From Nocardioides sp. B-3 (GTDB taxonomy: Bacteria > Actinomycetota > Actinomycetes > Propionibacteriales > Nocardioidaceae), in NCBI RefSeq assembly GCF_024703895.1, contig NZ_CP087968.1:3472001-3536000 (forward strand): a stretch of 64,000 bases of DNA, given 5' to 3'. The notes beneath the pieces were generated by a model that was not told the DNA's origin, did not search any database, and saw only the letters and a list, made by a program, of their open reading frames with translations. The position numbers were made by a program, and so were the translations under genes. Shown here one piece after another: positions 33,750 to 45,824 of the stretch. The stretch's first letter is position 1. Every line of letters starts with the position of its first letter.

Positions 33750-35520
33750 TCAGCACAGCGCGAGGGCCGCCCGGGACGAGCGTGAGGTGGCTGAACGCCT
33801 GCGGGAAGTTCCCGGCCATCCGGTCCCCGTCGACGTCATACTCCTCCGACAGCAGGCCGACGTCGTTCGCGCGGGGCGCAGAGCCGGTCCATCAGCTCGT
33901 GCGCGTCGTCGCGACGGCCGGCCGCGGCGTAGGCCGAGACCAGCCAGAAGGAGCACGCCGGGAACGGGTGCTCGTCGCCGGCGACTCCGTCGACACCGGT
34001 CTCGGTGCGGTAGCGGCGGAGGAAGCCGTGGTGCATCAGGTCCTCCTCGATGGCCCGGATGGTGCCGAGGACCCGCTCGTCGTCCCCGGGCAGGAATCCC
34101 ACGAGCGGGATGGTGAGCAGGCTCGCGTCGAGCTCGCGAGTGTCGTAGTGCTGGGTGAAGGTGCCGCGCTCCGCGTCGTAGCCCTTCTCCGGGATCTCCG
34201 CGCGGACCAGCTCCCGCAGCTCGCGCCAGCGCTCGACCGGCCCGGCGAGACCGTGCATCTCCACCGCCCTGATCGCGCGGTCGAACGCGACCCAGACCAT
34301 CACCCGGGAATGGGTGAAGTGGCGCCTGTCCCCGCGGATCTCCCAGAGCCCGTTGTCCGGCTCGTTCCAGTGGCCCGCGAGCTCATCGACCGGGGGACCG
34401 CTGCATCGCCCAGCTCTGGGCCGATTCCTCGAGCCCGGCCGCGCGGGCGTCCTCGAGGGCGATCATCACCTCGCCGAGCACGTCGGTCTGGCGCTGGTCG
34501 ACCGCGCCGTTGCCGATGCGCACCGGCTTCGAGCCCTCGTAGCCCGCGAGGTGACCCACCTCCCGCTCCGGGAGCTGTCGGCCGCCGTCGACGGTGTACA
34601 TGATCTGCAGGTCCTCCGGGTCGCCGGCGACGGCGCGAGCAGCCAGTTGCGCCAGTCACGTGCCTCGTCGGTGTAGCCCGCCGCGAGCAGTGACTCGAGG
34701 GTGAGGGCAGCGTCGCGCAGCCAGCAGAAGCGGTAGTCCCAGTTGCGCTCGCCGCCGAAGTTCTCGGGCAGGCTCGTGGTCGGCGCTGCCACGATGCCGC
34801 CGGTCTCTGCGTGCGTGAGCAGGCGCAGGGTGAGCAGGCTTCGCCGTACGAGATCGGCGTGCGGGACGTCTTGTCGACAGCGGCTCGCCCACTCCTCGTG
34901 CTCGACCCGGGTCGCCTCGATCCGTTCGTCGAAGGGGAGCGGCTCGGGCAGGTCGCGCCACGACCGGACCCACGTCGTGGAGAAGGACATCTCGTCGCCG
35001 GCGGCGAGCTCGAACTCGTCGACGTGGCGGCCGTCGGCCGCATGGGGGAGTCGTGGACCGCGCAGCATGAGCTTGTCCGGCCCGGCGACGGCGACGATGA
35101 CCTCCCCGGCCGCCGACCTGCTGGCGTGACACCCACGGCCGAACCCGGCCGTAGTCGAAGCGCACCACCCACTCGTGGCGGACAGTGACCGTGCCCTCGG
35201 TGCAGCAGATGGTGCGGACCGGGTCGGCGCGGCCGTCGCCCAGCGGCATCACGTCGCGCAGCACGACCACGCCGGTCGAGGTCGTGAAGGTCGTCTCCGG
35301 GGATGGCGCTGTTGCCGATGTAGCGGCGGGTCGAGGCCACGTCATCGCCGACGGGCGCGAGCAACCAGCGCCCGTTGTCCGGGTTGCCGAGCAGCGCCGC
35401 GAAGCAGGCCGGCGAGTCGAAGCGGGGCAGGCAGAGCCAGTCGACGGAACCGTCCCTGCCGATCAGGGCGGCGGTTCCGCGGTCGCCGACGAGCGCGTAG
35501 TCCTCGATGGGGAGAGCCAT
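33750..35520 (-). CDS. Glycoside hydrolase family 15 (glucoamylase/trehalase-like)
   Basis: Starts MALPIEDYALVGDRGTAALI with the typical SVDWLCLPRFDSPACFAALLG beta-sandwich domain. An alpha/alpha6 barrel follows (FGGERNWDYRFCWLRDAALTL, YTVDGG) with catalytic acid in PDNGLWEIRGD and C-terminal MAGNFPQAFSHLTLV. About 590 aa, no signal peptide, so intracellular; actinobacterial homologues include trehalases and glucan-debranching glucoamylases, not distinguishable here. Breaks near 35305, 35120, 34660, 34395, 33880 and 33768; three are clearly CCWGG (e.g. restoring CTGGAG gives VLETTF). Confidence 0.9.
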
Positions 35521-35548
35521 GCCGCCCAACGTAGCTAGGGTTCCCCTC

Positions 35549-36033
35549 ATGACCGTGGAGGCTCTCGTGGCAGCACTGTCCGCGCGTGGACTGACGATCT
35601 CGACCGCGGAGTCGCTGACGGGCGGCCAGCTGGCGGCGGCCTTCACCTCCGTGCCCGGGGCCTCCGTGTGCTTCAGGGGGTGGAGTCGTCGCCTATGCCA
35701 GCGAGGTCAAGGTCTCGGTGCTCGGCGTCTCACCGAGCGTGATCGAGTCGTACGGCGCCGTGTCGGCCGAGTGCGCGGCGGCGATGGCGTCCGGTGCCCG
35801 GTCGCTGATGTCGACCACCCATGCCCTCGCGACCACCGGGGTCGCCGGACCCGGACTCCCGGGAAGGCCACCCGGCCGGGCACGTGTGGGTGGCGTGTGC
35901 CGGCCCCGCCGGCGTGGAGACGCGACTGCTGGCGCTCGAGGGGGATCGCGCTGCCGTCCAGTCGGCGAGCTGTCGCGGCGCGCTGTCGGTGCTCGATGGC
36001 ATGCTCCGCAGGGAAGATTCGGGCCTCGGGTAG
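35549..36033 (+). CDS. CinA C-terminal-type nicotinamide-nucleotide amidase
   Basis: Single-domain CinA_C/PncC protein of about 160 aa, converting nicotinamide mononucleotide to nicotinate mononucleotide. Family features: STAESLTGGQLAAAFTSVPGAS, GVVAYASEVKVSVLGV, ATTGVAGPDS and GHVWVA. Breaks at a G-run near 35680 and near 35862. Lies directly before clgR, the usual actinobacterial order; pgsA, its usual upstream neighbour, is 7 kb away here. Confidence 0.88.
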
Positions 36034-36079
36034 CGTTGGCCCCACGAGTCCCCACCCACCCTCTACGAAGGACAAGCGC

Positions 36080-36400
36080 ATGGTGCTCTTTCGTCGGCTT
36101 CTCGGCGACGTGCTCCGCAGCGAGCGGATGCAACGCGGCATGACCCTGCGCGAAGTCTCCGCCGAGGCACGGGTGAGCCCGGGGTACATCTCCGAGATCG
36201 AGCGCGGCCAGAAGGAAGCGTCATCGGAGCTGCTCGCCTCGTTGTGCGCGGCGATGGACCTGCCGCTGTCCGACGTGCTGCGTGAGGTCTCTGACGCAGT
36301 GGCGATCGAGGAGCGCGCCCTCGGGCTGCACAGCGTCGACGCGACGCCCATCGCGGCCGCTCGTCCGGCAGCCGGCGACGTGGTCGCCTCCGCCGCCTGA
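36080..36400 (+). CDS. clgR: XRE-family regulator ClgR
   Basis: 106-aa HTH protein: LRSERMQRGMTLREVSAEAR, VSPGYISEIERGQKEASSELL. The sequence and the cinA neighbour match ClgR, which activates clp protease genes and stress functions in actinobacteria and is itself a Clp substrate. The C-terminal ASAA tail resembles the Ala-rich degradation signals of ClgR proteins. Intact. Confidence 0.87.
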   Translation: MVLFRRLLGDVLRSERMQRGMTLREVSAEARVSPGYISEIERGQKEASSELLASLCAAMDLPLSDVLREVSDAVAIEERALGLHSVDATPIAAARPAAGDVVASAA

Positions 36401-36401
36401 G

Positions 36402-37194
36402 TCAGCCGGCCGTCACAGGCTGGCAGCTGGGGCACCAGTAGATCGCGCGCTCGCGGCCGGGCTCGCCGTTCATGGCGACGTGGATCGTCGTGCCGCACCG
36501 GCGGCAGGGGGACTTGTCCCGGCGGTAGACCCACGTCCGCATCCGTGAGCGCAGGTCCCCGGTCGTGGACTGGATGGCGCGCACCTTGTTCACCTCCAGC
36601 ATCTGCTTGGCCCGCCGGACGAGCCTGGGCAGGTCGGCCACGTCGCTGACGGGGCGGCTCGGGTTGATGCCGCTGGTGAAGCAGAGCTCGGCGGCGTACA
36701 TGTTGCCGATCCCGGCGAGGTTGCGCTGGTCGAGCAGCGCCGCCGTGATCAGAACGGTCGGGGTCGGCGCGCAGCCGGCGCAGCGCCTCGTCCTCGTCCC
36801 AGTCTGCCCCCGGGAGGTCAGGGCCGAGGTGGCCGACCACGGTGTGCTCGTCGGTCGTGCCGATCAGCTCGACGACCCCGAGGCTGAAGCCCACAGCCGT
36901 CACGTCGCCGGCCTCGAGCAGGACCCGGACCTCTGCGGCCGGTCGCCGCCACTTCTCGCCGAGGCGGTAGACGTGCCACGTGCCCTCCATCTTCAGATGG
37001 GTGTGCAGTGTGATGCCGCTGTCGGTGCGGGTGAGCAGGTGCTTGCCGTGGGCGCGGGTCTGCACCACCGTCGACCCGCTCAGGTCGGCGGTGGCGTGCT
37101 GCGGGACCCGGAAGTCGGTGCGGGTCAGCACCCGCCCGGACAGGGCCCGGTCGAGGAACTGCGCCGCCCGGAAGACGGTGTCGCCCTCAGGCAC
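36402..37194 (-). CDS. nei: Endonuclease VIII-type DNA glycosylase
   Basis: Fpg/Nei family: the GTG start at 37194 gives MPEGDTVF, with catalytic Pro2-Glu3, an HTHLKMEGTW strand, an H2TH region (LAGIGNMYAAELCF) and a C-terminal zinc finger CRRCG...YWCPSC. Removes oxidised pyrimidines. One break near 36757 in a C-run. Overlaps the lhr stop by 8 bp; lhr-nei adjacency is also seen in mycobacteria, supporting a joint repair role. Confidence 0.92.
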
Positions 37195-40100
37195 GCATCC
37201 TCAGCCCCTTGGGAGTGGAGACGAAGCCGGCCGCGTTGAGCGCCTGCCGCAACGGGGTGTCGCCGCCGCCGAGCAGTGCAGTGCCGTCGGCCTTCTCGAC
37301 GATCAGCTTGCCGAGGGCACCGCGCCGGGTCGCCTCCGCGAGGGCGCCTGCCGCGGTGGTCAGTCTCGCGGTGTCGTCGGACCGGGTCAGGAGCGTGCGG
37401 CCGCCGCGTTCGACGTACAGCGTGAGCGCCCCGTGGACGAGGACGACCAGCGCTCCCGCCTTGCGACCCGGCCGGTGCCCGTTGTCGCCGGTGTTGGCGG
37501 GCCGGGGAGCGCGGCGCCGTAGGGGTTGGCCGGGTCTGTCGAGGCGAGCGCCGGGGGCAAGCGGCTTGGACTCGTCGGGCTCGGAGAACGTGCGCAGTCG
37601 GTCGATGGCGCCGGCCGCGCCGAACTGGGCCGCGCCGAGGCCTTCGACGAAGTAGCCGCGACGGCAGCGTCCGGTGTCCTCGAACGCGGAGAGCACCTTG
37701 TAGACGCCGGCGAACCCGCCGACGATCCGCTCCTGCATGACCGCGCCACGCGTGACCACGCCGTGCCGCTCGAGCAGGTGCTCGGCGGTGGCGTGCGCGC
37801 GCCGGGTGGCGTCGGGATCGCGTGCCGGCAGGACGCTCCAGCGGCCGGCCGTCTGCGGCGGTCCGGTGCGTGCGGGGATGCGGCCGGTGCGCGGGGGAGC
37901 GCGACGTGTCCGGTGGCTGGCGGTGCCGGAGCGGACCAGCGCTCGCAGCGGGGTCAGGGTGTCGTTGGTGACCAGTCCCTCCCACACGAGACCCCACAGT
38001 GCCGTCGAGAGGGCTTGGTCATCCGTGGACCCGAGCCGATCGCTGAGCTGGCGGAAGAACCACGCGCCGCCGGGCGCGAGCGCCTCGAGCACGGACTGCT
38101 GGAGCTCGTCGAGCTCGCCCCACTGCGGATCGGGCAGCGTCAGGTGCGCCCGGTCGGCGAGGTGCAGGCTGACCCAGCCGTCGCTGCCGGGCAACGGCGC
38201 GTGCCCCCGCCCAGATGACCTCGCCGTTGCTGGTCAGCTCGTCGAGGTAGCTGGACTCGTAGTCGCTGACCCTGCTCCCGAGGACCAGTGGCTCGAGTGA
38301 GCTCGCCGGCACCGGGCAGCCCGCGAGCTGGTCGATCGCGGCGACGACGCCGTCCACCCCGCGCAGCTTGCCGCCGACCCGTTGCCACGCCGGCAGGAAG
38401 CGGGCGAGGGTCTCGTGGGTGACCGGCTCGACCTCCTTGCGCAGCCTCGCCAGCGACCGGCGCCGGAGCTTGCGCAGCACCTCGGCGTCGCACCACCCCG
38501 ACCCGCTGCCGGCGGGGCGGAACTCGCCCTCGAGCAGCCGCCCTCGCGCCGCCAGTCGCTGCAGCGCCTGCCGAGCCACGGCCTCGCCGATCCCGAGCCT
38601 CCCGGCGACGTCGGCGGTGGTGAACGGACCGTGCGCGCGGGCATAGCGGGAGACGAGGTCGCCGATCGGGTCCTCGGTCGGCTCGGTGAAGACATCGGGC
38701 GTGCCGTGCGGCACCGGCACACCGAGCCCGTCGCGCAGCCGCGCGATGTCCTCGATCGTGCTCCAGCGCTCCTCGCTCGCGATGCGTACGGCGACCACCC
38801 GACGCGCTCGGCGAGGTCGGTCAGCCAGTGCCGACGTCAGCCGCGGCCTCGTCAATGACCCGGGCCGTGACCTCGTCGATCGTCAACGGGCCGAGGATGC
38901 GCAGCAGATCGGCCACTGCCTCGGCCGTGCGGGCCCGCCGGTCGGGCGCCAGCCACTGCAGCTCGGCCTCGACCTCGGCCAGCACCTCGGGGTCGAGCAG
39001 CTCGCGCAGCTCGGCGCGTCCGAGCAGCTCGGCCAGCAGCCCTTGGTCGAGGCTGAGCGCCGCCGCCCGGCGCTCGGCGATCGGGCTGTCGCCCTCGTAG
39101 ACGAACTGGGCGACGTACCCGAACAACAGGCTGCGGGCGTAGGGGCTGGGCGTCTGCGTGGAGACGTCGACGACGGTGACCTCGCGCTGGTCGATCCGGC
39201 GGAGCAGGGCGGTGAGCGCGGGCAGGTCGTAGACGTCCCGGGAGGCACTCGCGGATGGCCTCGAGCACGATCGGGAAGGACGGGTACTGCGAGGCGACCT
39301 CGAGGAGCTGGGCGCTGCGCTGGCGCTGCTGCCACAGCGGGCTGCGGCGGCCGGGGTCGCGGCGGGGGAGCAGCAGGGCGCGGGCGGCACACTCGCGGAA
39401 GCGGCTGGCGAACAGGGCCGAGCCGCCGACCTCCCGGGTGACGAGCTGCTCGATCTCGTCGGGCTCGAAGACGATCAGGTCGCCGAGCGGCGGCTCCCGG
39501 TCGGTGTCGGGGATGCGGATGACGATGCCGTCGTCCGAGGCCATCGCGGAGCCGTCGACGTCATAGCGCTCGCGCAGCCGGGCGTTGATCGCCAACGCCC
39601 GGGGCGCGTGCAGCGGGGTGCCGTAGGGGGAGTGCACGACGAGTCGCCAGTCGCCGAGCTCGTCACGGAACCGCTCGACCACGATCTGGGTGTCGCTCGG
39701 CACGACGTTGGTCGCCTCGCGCTGCTCGGTGAGATAGGTGACGAGGTTGGCGGCGGCATAGGCATCGAGTCCGGACTCTGCGACGGTCGACCGGGCGTTG
39801 GCCTCGCTCTGCGTGAGCAGGCCCCGGGTGAACGCACCGATCGCCGCACCCAGCTCGGCGGGCCGCCCGAGGGTGTCGCCCTTCCAGAACGGCAGCCGCC
39901 CGGGGACACCGGGCGCGGGCGTGACGAGCACCCGGTCGTGGGTGATGTCCTCGATCCGCCAGCTGGTCGCGCCGAGCGCGAAGACGTCGCCGACGCGCGA
40001 CTCGTAGACCATCTCCTCGTCGAGCTCGCCCACCCGGCTCTGCTTCTCGCCGACCGGGAAGACGCCGAACAGCCCGCGGTCGGGGATGGTGCCGCCGCTG

Positions 40101-41674
40101 GTGACGGCCGGGCGTTGGGCGCCCGGGCGCCCGGAGATCGTGCCGTTGACGCGATCCCACACGATGCGCGGGCGCAGCTCGGCGAACTCCTCGCTCGGGT
40201 AGCGCCCGCTGAGCAGGTCGAGGGTGGCGTCGAAGGCACTGCGGGGGAGGTTTGAGTACGACGCAGCGCGCCGCGTCAGGTCGAAGAACTCGTCGACCGA
40301 CCAGTCCTCCATCGCGGTCGCCGCCACGACCTGCTGCGCCGGGACGTCGAGCGGGTTGGTCGGCACCCGGAGCTTCTCGATCGTGCCGCTGAGCATCCGC
40401 TGCACCGAGACGGCCGTCTGCGCGAGGTCGCCGCGATGCTTCGGGAAGAGCACGCCGCGGCTGACCTCGCCGACCCGGTGCCCGGCCCGGCCCACCCGCT
40501 GCAGGGCGCTGGCCACGCTGGGTGGCGACTCGATCTGGATGACGAGGTCCACCGCTCCCATGTCGATGCCGAGCTCGAGGCTGCTCGTTGCGACGACTGC
40601 GGGCAGTCGGCCGCGCTTGAGGTCGTCCTCGATGAGCGCGCTGCTCCTTGGAGACCGAGCCGTGGTGGGCCTTGGCGATGACCGTCTCCGCGCCCGAGCT
40701 GGCGCCGGACTGGGCCATGATCTGGGCGGGGGCTTGCCCGTCTCCGCCCCGTCGAGACCCGCTCGCTGCGTCGCGATCTCGTTGAGCCGCGCGGTCAGCC
40801 GCTCGGCGAGGCGCCGCGAGTTGGCGAACACGATCGTGGACTTGTGCTGCTCGATCAGGTCGACAACGTGCTCCTCGACGTGCGGCCAGATGCTGGTGGA
40901 CCGTCCGGGATCGCCCGACTCCTCGTCGTACTCCTCGGGCATCGTCATGTCCTCGACGGGCACGACGACCTTGAGGTCCCACTCCTTGCTGGACGGCGGC
41001 GCGACGATCTCGACCGGGGCGGTGCCGCCGAGGAAGCGTGCGACCTCCTCGAGGGGGCGCACGGTCGCGCTCAGCCCGATCCGTTGCGCTGGTCTGTCGA
41101 GGAGCGCGTCGAGCCGCTCGAGGGTGAGCGCCGGTGCGCGCCCCGCTTGGTGCCGGCAACCGCGTGCACCTCGTCGATGATCACCGTGTCGATGCCGCGC
41201 AGGGTCTCGCGGGCCCGGCTCGTGAGGATCAGGAACAGCGACTCGGGGGTGGTGATCAGGATGTCGGGCGGCCGCGTCGACAGCCGGCGCCGATCGGCCG
41301 GGCTCGTGTCCCCGGACCGCAGACCGACGGTCACCTCGGGCAACGGCGTCTGGAGCCGGTCGGCCGTGTGGCGGATGCCGGTCAGGGGTGCGCGCAGGTT
41401 GCGCTCGACGTCGACGGCGAGCGCCTTGAGCGGGCTGATGTAGAGCACCCGGGTGCGCTCGGTCTTCTCCTCGGGCGGGCCCTCGGTCAGGAGCTTGTCG
41501 ATCGCGAACAGGAAGGCGCTGAGCGTCTTGCCGCTGCCGGTCGGTGCGACGACGAGCGCATGCTTGCCGTGGGCGATGGCGTCCCACGCACCGGCCCTGG
41601 GCCGGAGTCGGCGCCGCGAAGGCGGCCTCGAACCACGTGCGCGTCGGCGCGCTGAAGTGGTCGAGGGCGGGCAT
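37187..41674 (-). CDS. lhr: Lhr-type superfamily 2 DNA/RNA helicase
   Basis: About 1500-aa long-form Lhr, a 3'-5' repair helicase. Motifs: VVAPTGSGKTLSAFLF (Walker A), IIDEVHAVAGTKRGAHLA, GLSATVRPLEEVARFL, TIVFANSRRLAERL, SSLELGIDMGAVD, QRVGRAGHR; then the winged-helix and Lhr-specific C-terminal domains to LRMRA. Breaks at about 41592, 41128, 40735, 40640, 39245, 38830, 38205, 37540 and 37515; at least six repair with CCWGG (e.g. ECLQDVYDLPAL near 39245). Starts 14 bp after the MFS gene and overlaps nei. Confidence 0.93.
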
Positions 41675-41688
41675 GGGCCCAGTCTTGC

Positions 41689-42829
41689 CTACGGCACCGA
41701 CATCCGGGTCTGCTGAACGGCGAGCAGGGCGCACAGGGCGGCGAGCGCGGCCAGCAGCGCGGCTGTCGGAACGCTCTCGGACAGCGCCGCGAGCAGCAGT
41801 GGGAACCCGAAGCCGATGTAGGCCACGGCGTAGAACCCGGACGAGACGGTGCCGAGCCTCCCCTCGGACGCGAGGCCGGGGGAGGCGGGCCGGGCTGGCG
41901 GCCAGCGCGAGACCGCCACCGGCGCCGAGGACCACGGAGGCGGGTACGGCGAGCAGCAGGAGTGGCGAGAAGGAGGCGGCCACCGCGTTGCCCCCGAAGC
42001 CGAGCACGCCGCAGCAGGCGGCCACCGGCGCGGTCCGCTCACCCAGCCGACCCTGCAACGGCGCCGCGAGGGCGCCGGCACCGAGCGTGATCCCGGCCGG
42101 GAGCCCGGTCAGGGCGACCGGCGCCACCGGGAACCCGATCAGCACCGGGACGCCACCGATGGCGCTGGCGGGAAAGGCGTAGACGCACACCGCGAGGGGG
42201 CGACCACGAGCAGGAACTTGCGCAGCTCGCCGTCCCGGAACGCATGCGGCGCCAACACGTGCCCGTCCCCGTCGACCCGGTCCAGCGTCTCGGCGACGGT
42301 CCACGCCACCACCACGGCCAGCGCCAGCGACGACGTGCAAGAGGTAGGGGAGCACCAGCGGCCACGGGCCCCACTCGCCGATCAGGCCGGCGATGGCGGG
42401 ACCGATCCCGAACCCGCCGGTCATCGTCACCGCGGCCACGCGCGGGCCGGACGGGCTTCCTCGCCGTACGGCGGACTCGACCAGCCACGCGCTGCCGACG
42501 CTGAAGACCGTGCCCGACACGGCGCCCTGCGCGAATCGTGCGAGGTAGAGCAACGCCTCGCTGTCCCGGGCGACGATGAAGAAGAGGGACGCGACCCCCG
42601 AGGCGAGGGCCGCAGGCAGCACCACCCGCCGACGTCCCCACCTGTCCGCGGCCTGTCCGGCGAACGCCGGGGCCAGCATCAGTCCCAGCGCGTAGACGCC
42701 GAAGATCGCCGTCAACGACTGGTCCGACATCGACAGCTCGTCGCGGTAGACCAGCAGCAACGGCGTGGGGACGTTGGTGCCCGCGGCCGCGGCGAGGAGC
42801 AGCAACCCCGGGCGGCGGTCCGGCGGCAT
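41689..42829 (-). CDS. MFS transporter
   Basis: About 385 aa, 10-12 membrane helices. The loop 2-3 signature ADRWGRRRVVLPAALASG and the helix 5 region GGFGIGPAIAGLIGEWGPW mark a major facilitator, probably of the DHA/efflux type; substrate unknown. ATG 42829 (MPPDRRPGLLLL) preferred. Three breaks (about 42335, 42200, 41888). Between ridA and lhr on the same strand. Confidence 0.82.
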
Positions 42830-42889
42830 CGTCACCCGGCGCACACTGCCACAGCGCACGGATCTCCGTTGACCGGCTCCGGAGCGTAA

Positions 42890-43271
42890 TCAGTCGATGA
42901 CCGCGTCCAGCTCGACCTCGACCAGCCACCGGTCGTCGAGGAGGGCGGCGACGACCACCATCGTCGAGGCAGGGAGGATCGCACCGAACACCTCCCCGTG
43001 AACGGCGCCGACTGCATCGGCGTGCTCGGCGGCCACGAGGTACTGCCGGGTGCGGATGACGTCCTCGGGCGTGCCGCCGAGATGGGCCAGCGCCTCCCGG
43101 GGCGATCTCCCAGCACCGACGCGCCTGCACGGCCGGGTCAGGGTCCACGTGACCGTCGGGCCACACGGGGGCCGTACCACTCACGGCGATGGTGTGACCG
43201 AGGCGGACGCCGCGTCGGAAACCGATCGCCTCCTCGTACGGCGACCCGGAGGTGACGTGAGATCGGTCCAT
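42890..43271 (-). CDS. RidA/YjgF family protein
   Basis: About 127 aa: SPYEEAIGFRRGVRLGHTIAVSGTAP, EDVIRTRQYL and the C-terminal LVEVELDAVI strand of the Rid fold. RidA members hydrolyse reactive enamines/imines; this one belongs to the broad Rid superfamily and the catalytic arginine is plausibly the one in RTRQY. One break near 43103 (CCTGG read as CCCGGG). Confidence 0.85.
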
Positions 43272-43337
43272 GTCTCGAGGGTAATCCGCTGCGGACCTAC
43301 GGTCGGCAGTTCACGGCTGCGGCGTCCCGATGCCCGC

Positions 43338-44034
43338 TCAAGTGCCGCTCGACGAGATCGAACTGCCGACGTCAGCAATGGGAGATCGCGCTGAATTGGC
43401 TCCCGGGAGGAATCCCTGCGGATCCTTCTCGTTCGAGACAGCGCCGCGTTCGAGGGCGACCGCGACCTCGAACCCGGCGACCTCGAGGGCGTCGCTCACC
43501 TGCGCGAGCGATCGGTGGTGACGGACGATCGAGACGTCGTAGCCGAGCGCTCGGTAGCCGTTGCCCACTTCGCGTGGTCCGTTGCCGACCCGGGAACGCG
43601 AGCAGCACATGACCGCCGGGCCGCACGACGCGCGCCGCCTCGGTCAGGATGCGGGGCAGTAGGGCGTCGGGGGAGTGGATGACGGAGTACCAGTAGAGGG
43701 CGGCGTCGACCGACGCATCGCCGTACGGCAGGTCGACGATCGAGCCGACCGCGAACGCCGGGTCAGGGTGGTCGCGCCGGGCGACGGCGACCATGCCCGG
43801 CGAGAGGTCGAGACCGGTGACGCGGCAACCGCGATCGGCGAGGTAGCGGCTGATCCGGCCGGTTCCACACCCGGCGTCGAGGACGCTCGGAGCCGGGCCG
43901 AGGCGGGCGACGAAGTGGTCGATCATCGCGAGGTCGAGGGGGTCCTCGGGCTCGGTGGTGGGGAAGTGCGCCGCGTAGTCGGCGGCGACAGTGTCGTAGG
44001 TCGCGACGGTCTGTGTGAAGTCCCCGATCTCCAT
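43338..44034 (-). CDS. SAM-dependent methyltransferase
   Basis: Class I methyltransferase of about 230 aa with motif I VLDAGCGTGRISRYLADRG, the acidic loop VTGLDLSPGMV and a UbiE/BioC-like VRPGGHVLLAF. Acceptor unknown. One break near 43593 (CCAGG read as CCCGGG; restoring gives LLAFQVGNGPREV). Divergent from the ABC transporter across 65 bp. Confidence 0.85.
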
Positions 44035-44099
44035 GTGCCGAGTGTCGCACCGGTGAATCCGCTCGGCGGCTGTCGGTGCCGTGACCTAAGGTCGCGAAC

Positions 44100-45036
44100 G
44101 TGACTGAATCCATGATCCGGGCGCGGGGGCTGCGCAAGTCGTTCGGTGAGTTCGAGGCCGTGAAGGGCATCGACGTCGACGTACGACGAGGTGAGGCCTT
44201 CGGCTTCCCGGGGCCCAACGGAGCGGGCAAGTCGAGCACGATGCGGATGATCGCCACGGTCAGTCCCGTGAGCGGCGGCTCGCTGGAGATCCCGGGCATG
44301 GACCCGGCCACGGACGGGCCGGCGATCCGCGGGCGTCTCGGTGTCTGTCCGCAGGAGGACACGCTCGACAACGAGCTCAACGTCTTCGACAACCTCTACA
44401 TCTATGCCCGCTACTTCGGCATCGACAAGGCCACCTGCCGGGAGCGGTCCGAGGAGCTGCTGGAGTTCGTGCAGCTCACCGAGAAGCGCAAGTCCAAGGT
44501 CGAGGACCTCTCCGGTGGCATGAAGCGGCGGCTGACCATCGCCCGCAGCCTCGTCAACAAGCCCGACCTGCTGCTCCTCGACGAGCCGACCACCGGTCTC
44601 GACCCGCAGGCCCGACACGTCCTGTGGGACCAGCTGTTCCGGCTCAAGCAGGCCGGCGTGACGCTGGTGATCACGACGCACTACATGGACGAGGCCGAGC
44701 AGATGTGCGACCGGCTGGTCGTCATGGACAAGGGCCTGATCGCGGCCGAGGGATCACCGCGTCAGCTGATCGAACAGCACTCGACGCGCGAGGTGGCCGA
44801 GCTGCGGTTCGGGATCGCCGACGAGTCCAACCCGCACGAGCTGATCGCCCACAAGCTCGAGGACTCGGGCCGGCTCGAGGTGCTGCCCGACCGGATCCCG
44901 GGTCTACAGCCCCGACGGCGAGGAGGTCATCGCCAAGGTGCACGAGCGCGGGCTCCAGCCGATCGCCGTGCTCGTACGCCGCAGCACCCTCGAGGACGTC
45001 TTCCTCAAGCTCACCGGCCGGACGCTGGTGGACTGA
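44100..45036 (+). CDS. ABC transporter ATPase, daunorubicin/DrrA type
   Basis: About 310 aa, with GPNGAGKSSTM (Walker A), Q-loop VCPQEDTLD, LSGGMKRRL signature, LLLLDEPTTGLDP and ITTHYMDEAE. The DrrA-like C-terminal extension ends LEDVFLKLTGRTLVD. One break at about 44902 (CCAGG read as CCCGGG; restoring gives DRIQVYSPDG). The Pro before the Walker A glycine (FPGPNG) sits in CCCGG where FLGPNG is expected, probably a base error. First gene of a three-gene operon with TGATG overlaps. Start GTG 44100; ATG 44112 also possible. Confidence 0.93.
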
Positions 45037-45824
45037 TGAGCCTCTCGTTGGCGACCGGCACGCTGCGCCAGACCGACTACTGGTGGACGGTCTTCAAGCG
45101 CACCCGGAAGGGCGGTGCGATCGGCTCGTTCGTGTCGCCCCTGTTCTACGTCGTGGCGATGGGCGTCCTGCTCGGCGGCTTCATCGAGGGCGACCCGTCG
45201 CGGCTGGACGGCGCGACGTCCTACCTCGCCTTCATCGTGCCCGGACTGGTCGCGACGCACGCGATGCAGATCGCGGTCGGGGAGACGACCTACCCGGTCA
45301 TGGGCGCCATCAAGTGGCACAAGACCTACTACTCGATGATCGCGACGCCCCTCGAGCCGCGGCACCTCGTCGCGGCCAACCTGCTGTTCGTGCTGTTCCG
45401 CCTCGCCACGGCGTGCGGCGTCTTCATGCTGGTGCTCGCGCCGTTCGGTGTCTTCGAGTCCCGGTGGGGGCCGTTCCCGGCCTACGGCGCACAGCTGCTG
45501 GTGGGCATGGCGTTCGCGATGCTCGTCTTCGGCTTCACCACCCGGATGAACAACCCCGAGGGATTCGGCGTGCTGTTCCGCCTCGGAGTCGTCCCGTTGA
45601 CGCTCTTCTCGGGAGCGTTCTTCCCGGTCGCCAACCTCGGCCCGGTGATGGAGGTGCTGGCCAAGGTCACGCCGTTGTGGCACGGCGTCAACCTCAGCCG
45701 GATGTTCTGCCTCGACACCGTCGACTGGTCCACGGCGTTGGTCAACGTCGCCGTGCTCGTCGTGGTGATGGCGTTCGGGTGGCGCTGGTCGGTGACCGGA
45801 CTCCAGAAGCGGTTGGTCGACTGA
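45036..45824 (+). CDS. ABC-2 permease (DrrB type)
   Basis: 262 aa, intact, six predicted membrane helices (e.g. FVSPLFYVVAMGVLLGGFI, YLAFIVPGLVATHAMQI). The ABC-2 membrane signature region is PLTLFSGAFFPVANL. Its ATG overlaps the ATPase stop. Pairs with the next gene as a heterodimeric pore; substrate unknown. Confidence 0.92.
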   Translation: MSLSLATGTLRQTDYWWTVFKRTRKGGAIGSFVSPLFYVVAMGVLLGGFIEGDPSRLDGATSYLAFIVPGLVATHAMQIAVGETTYPVMGAIKWHKTYYSMIATPLEPRHLVAANLLFVLFRLATACGVFMLVLAPFGVFESRWGPFPAYGAQLLVGMAFAMLVFGFTTRMNNPEGFGVLFRLGVVPLTLFSGAFFPVANLGPVMEVLAKVTPLWHGVNLSRMFCLDTVDWSTALVNVAVLVVVMAFGWRWSVTGLQKRLVD

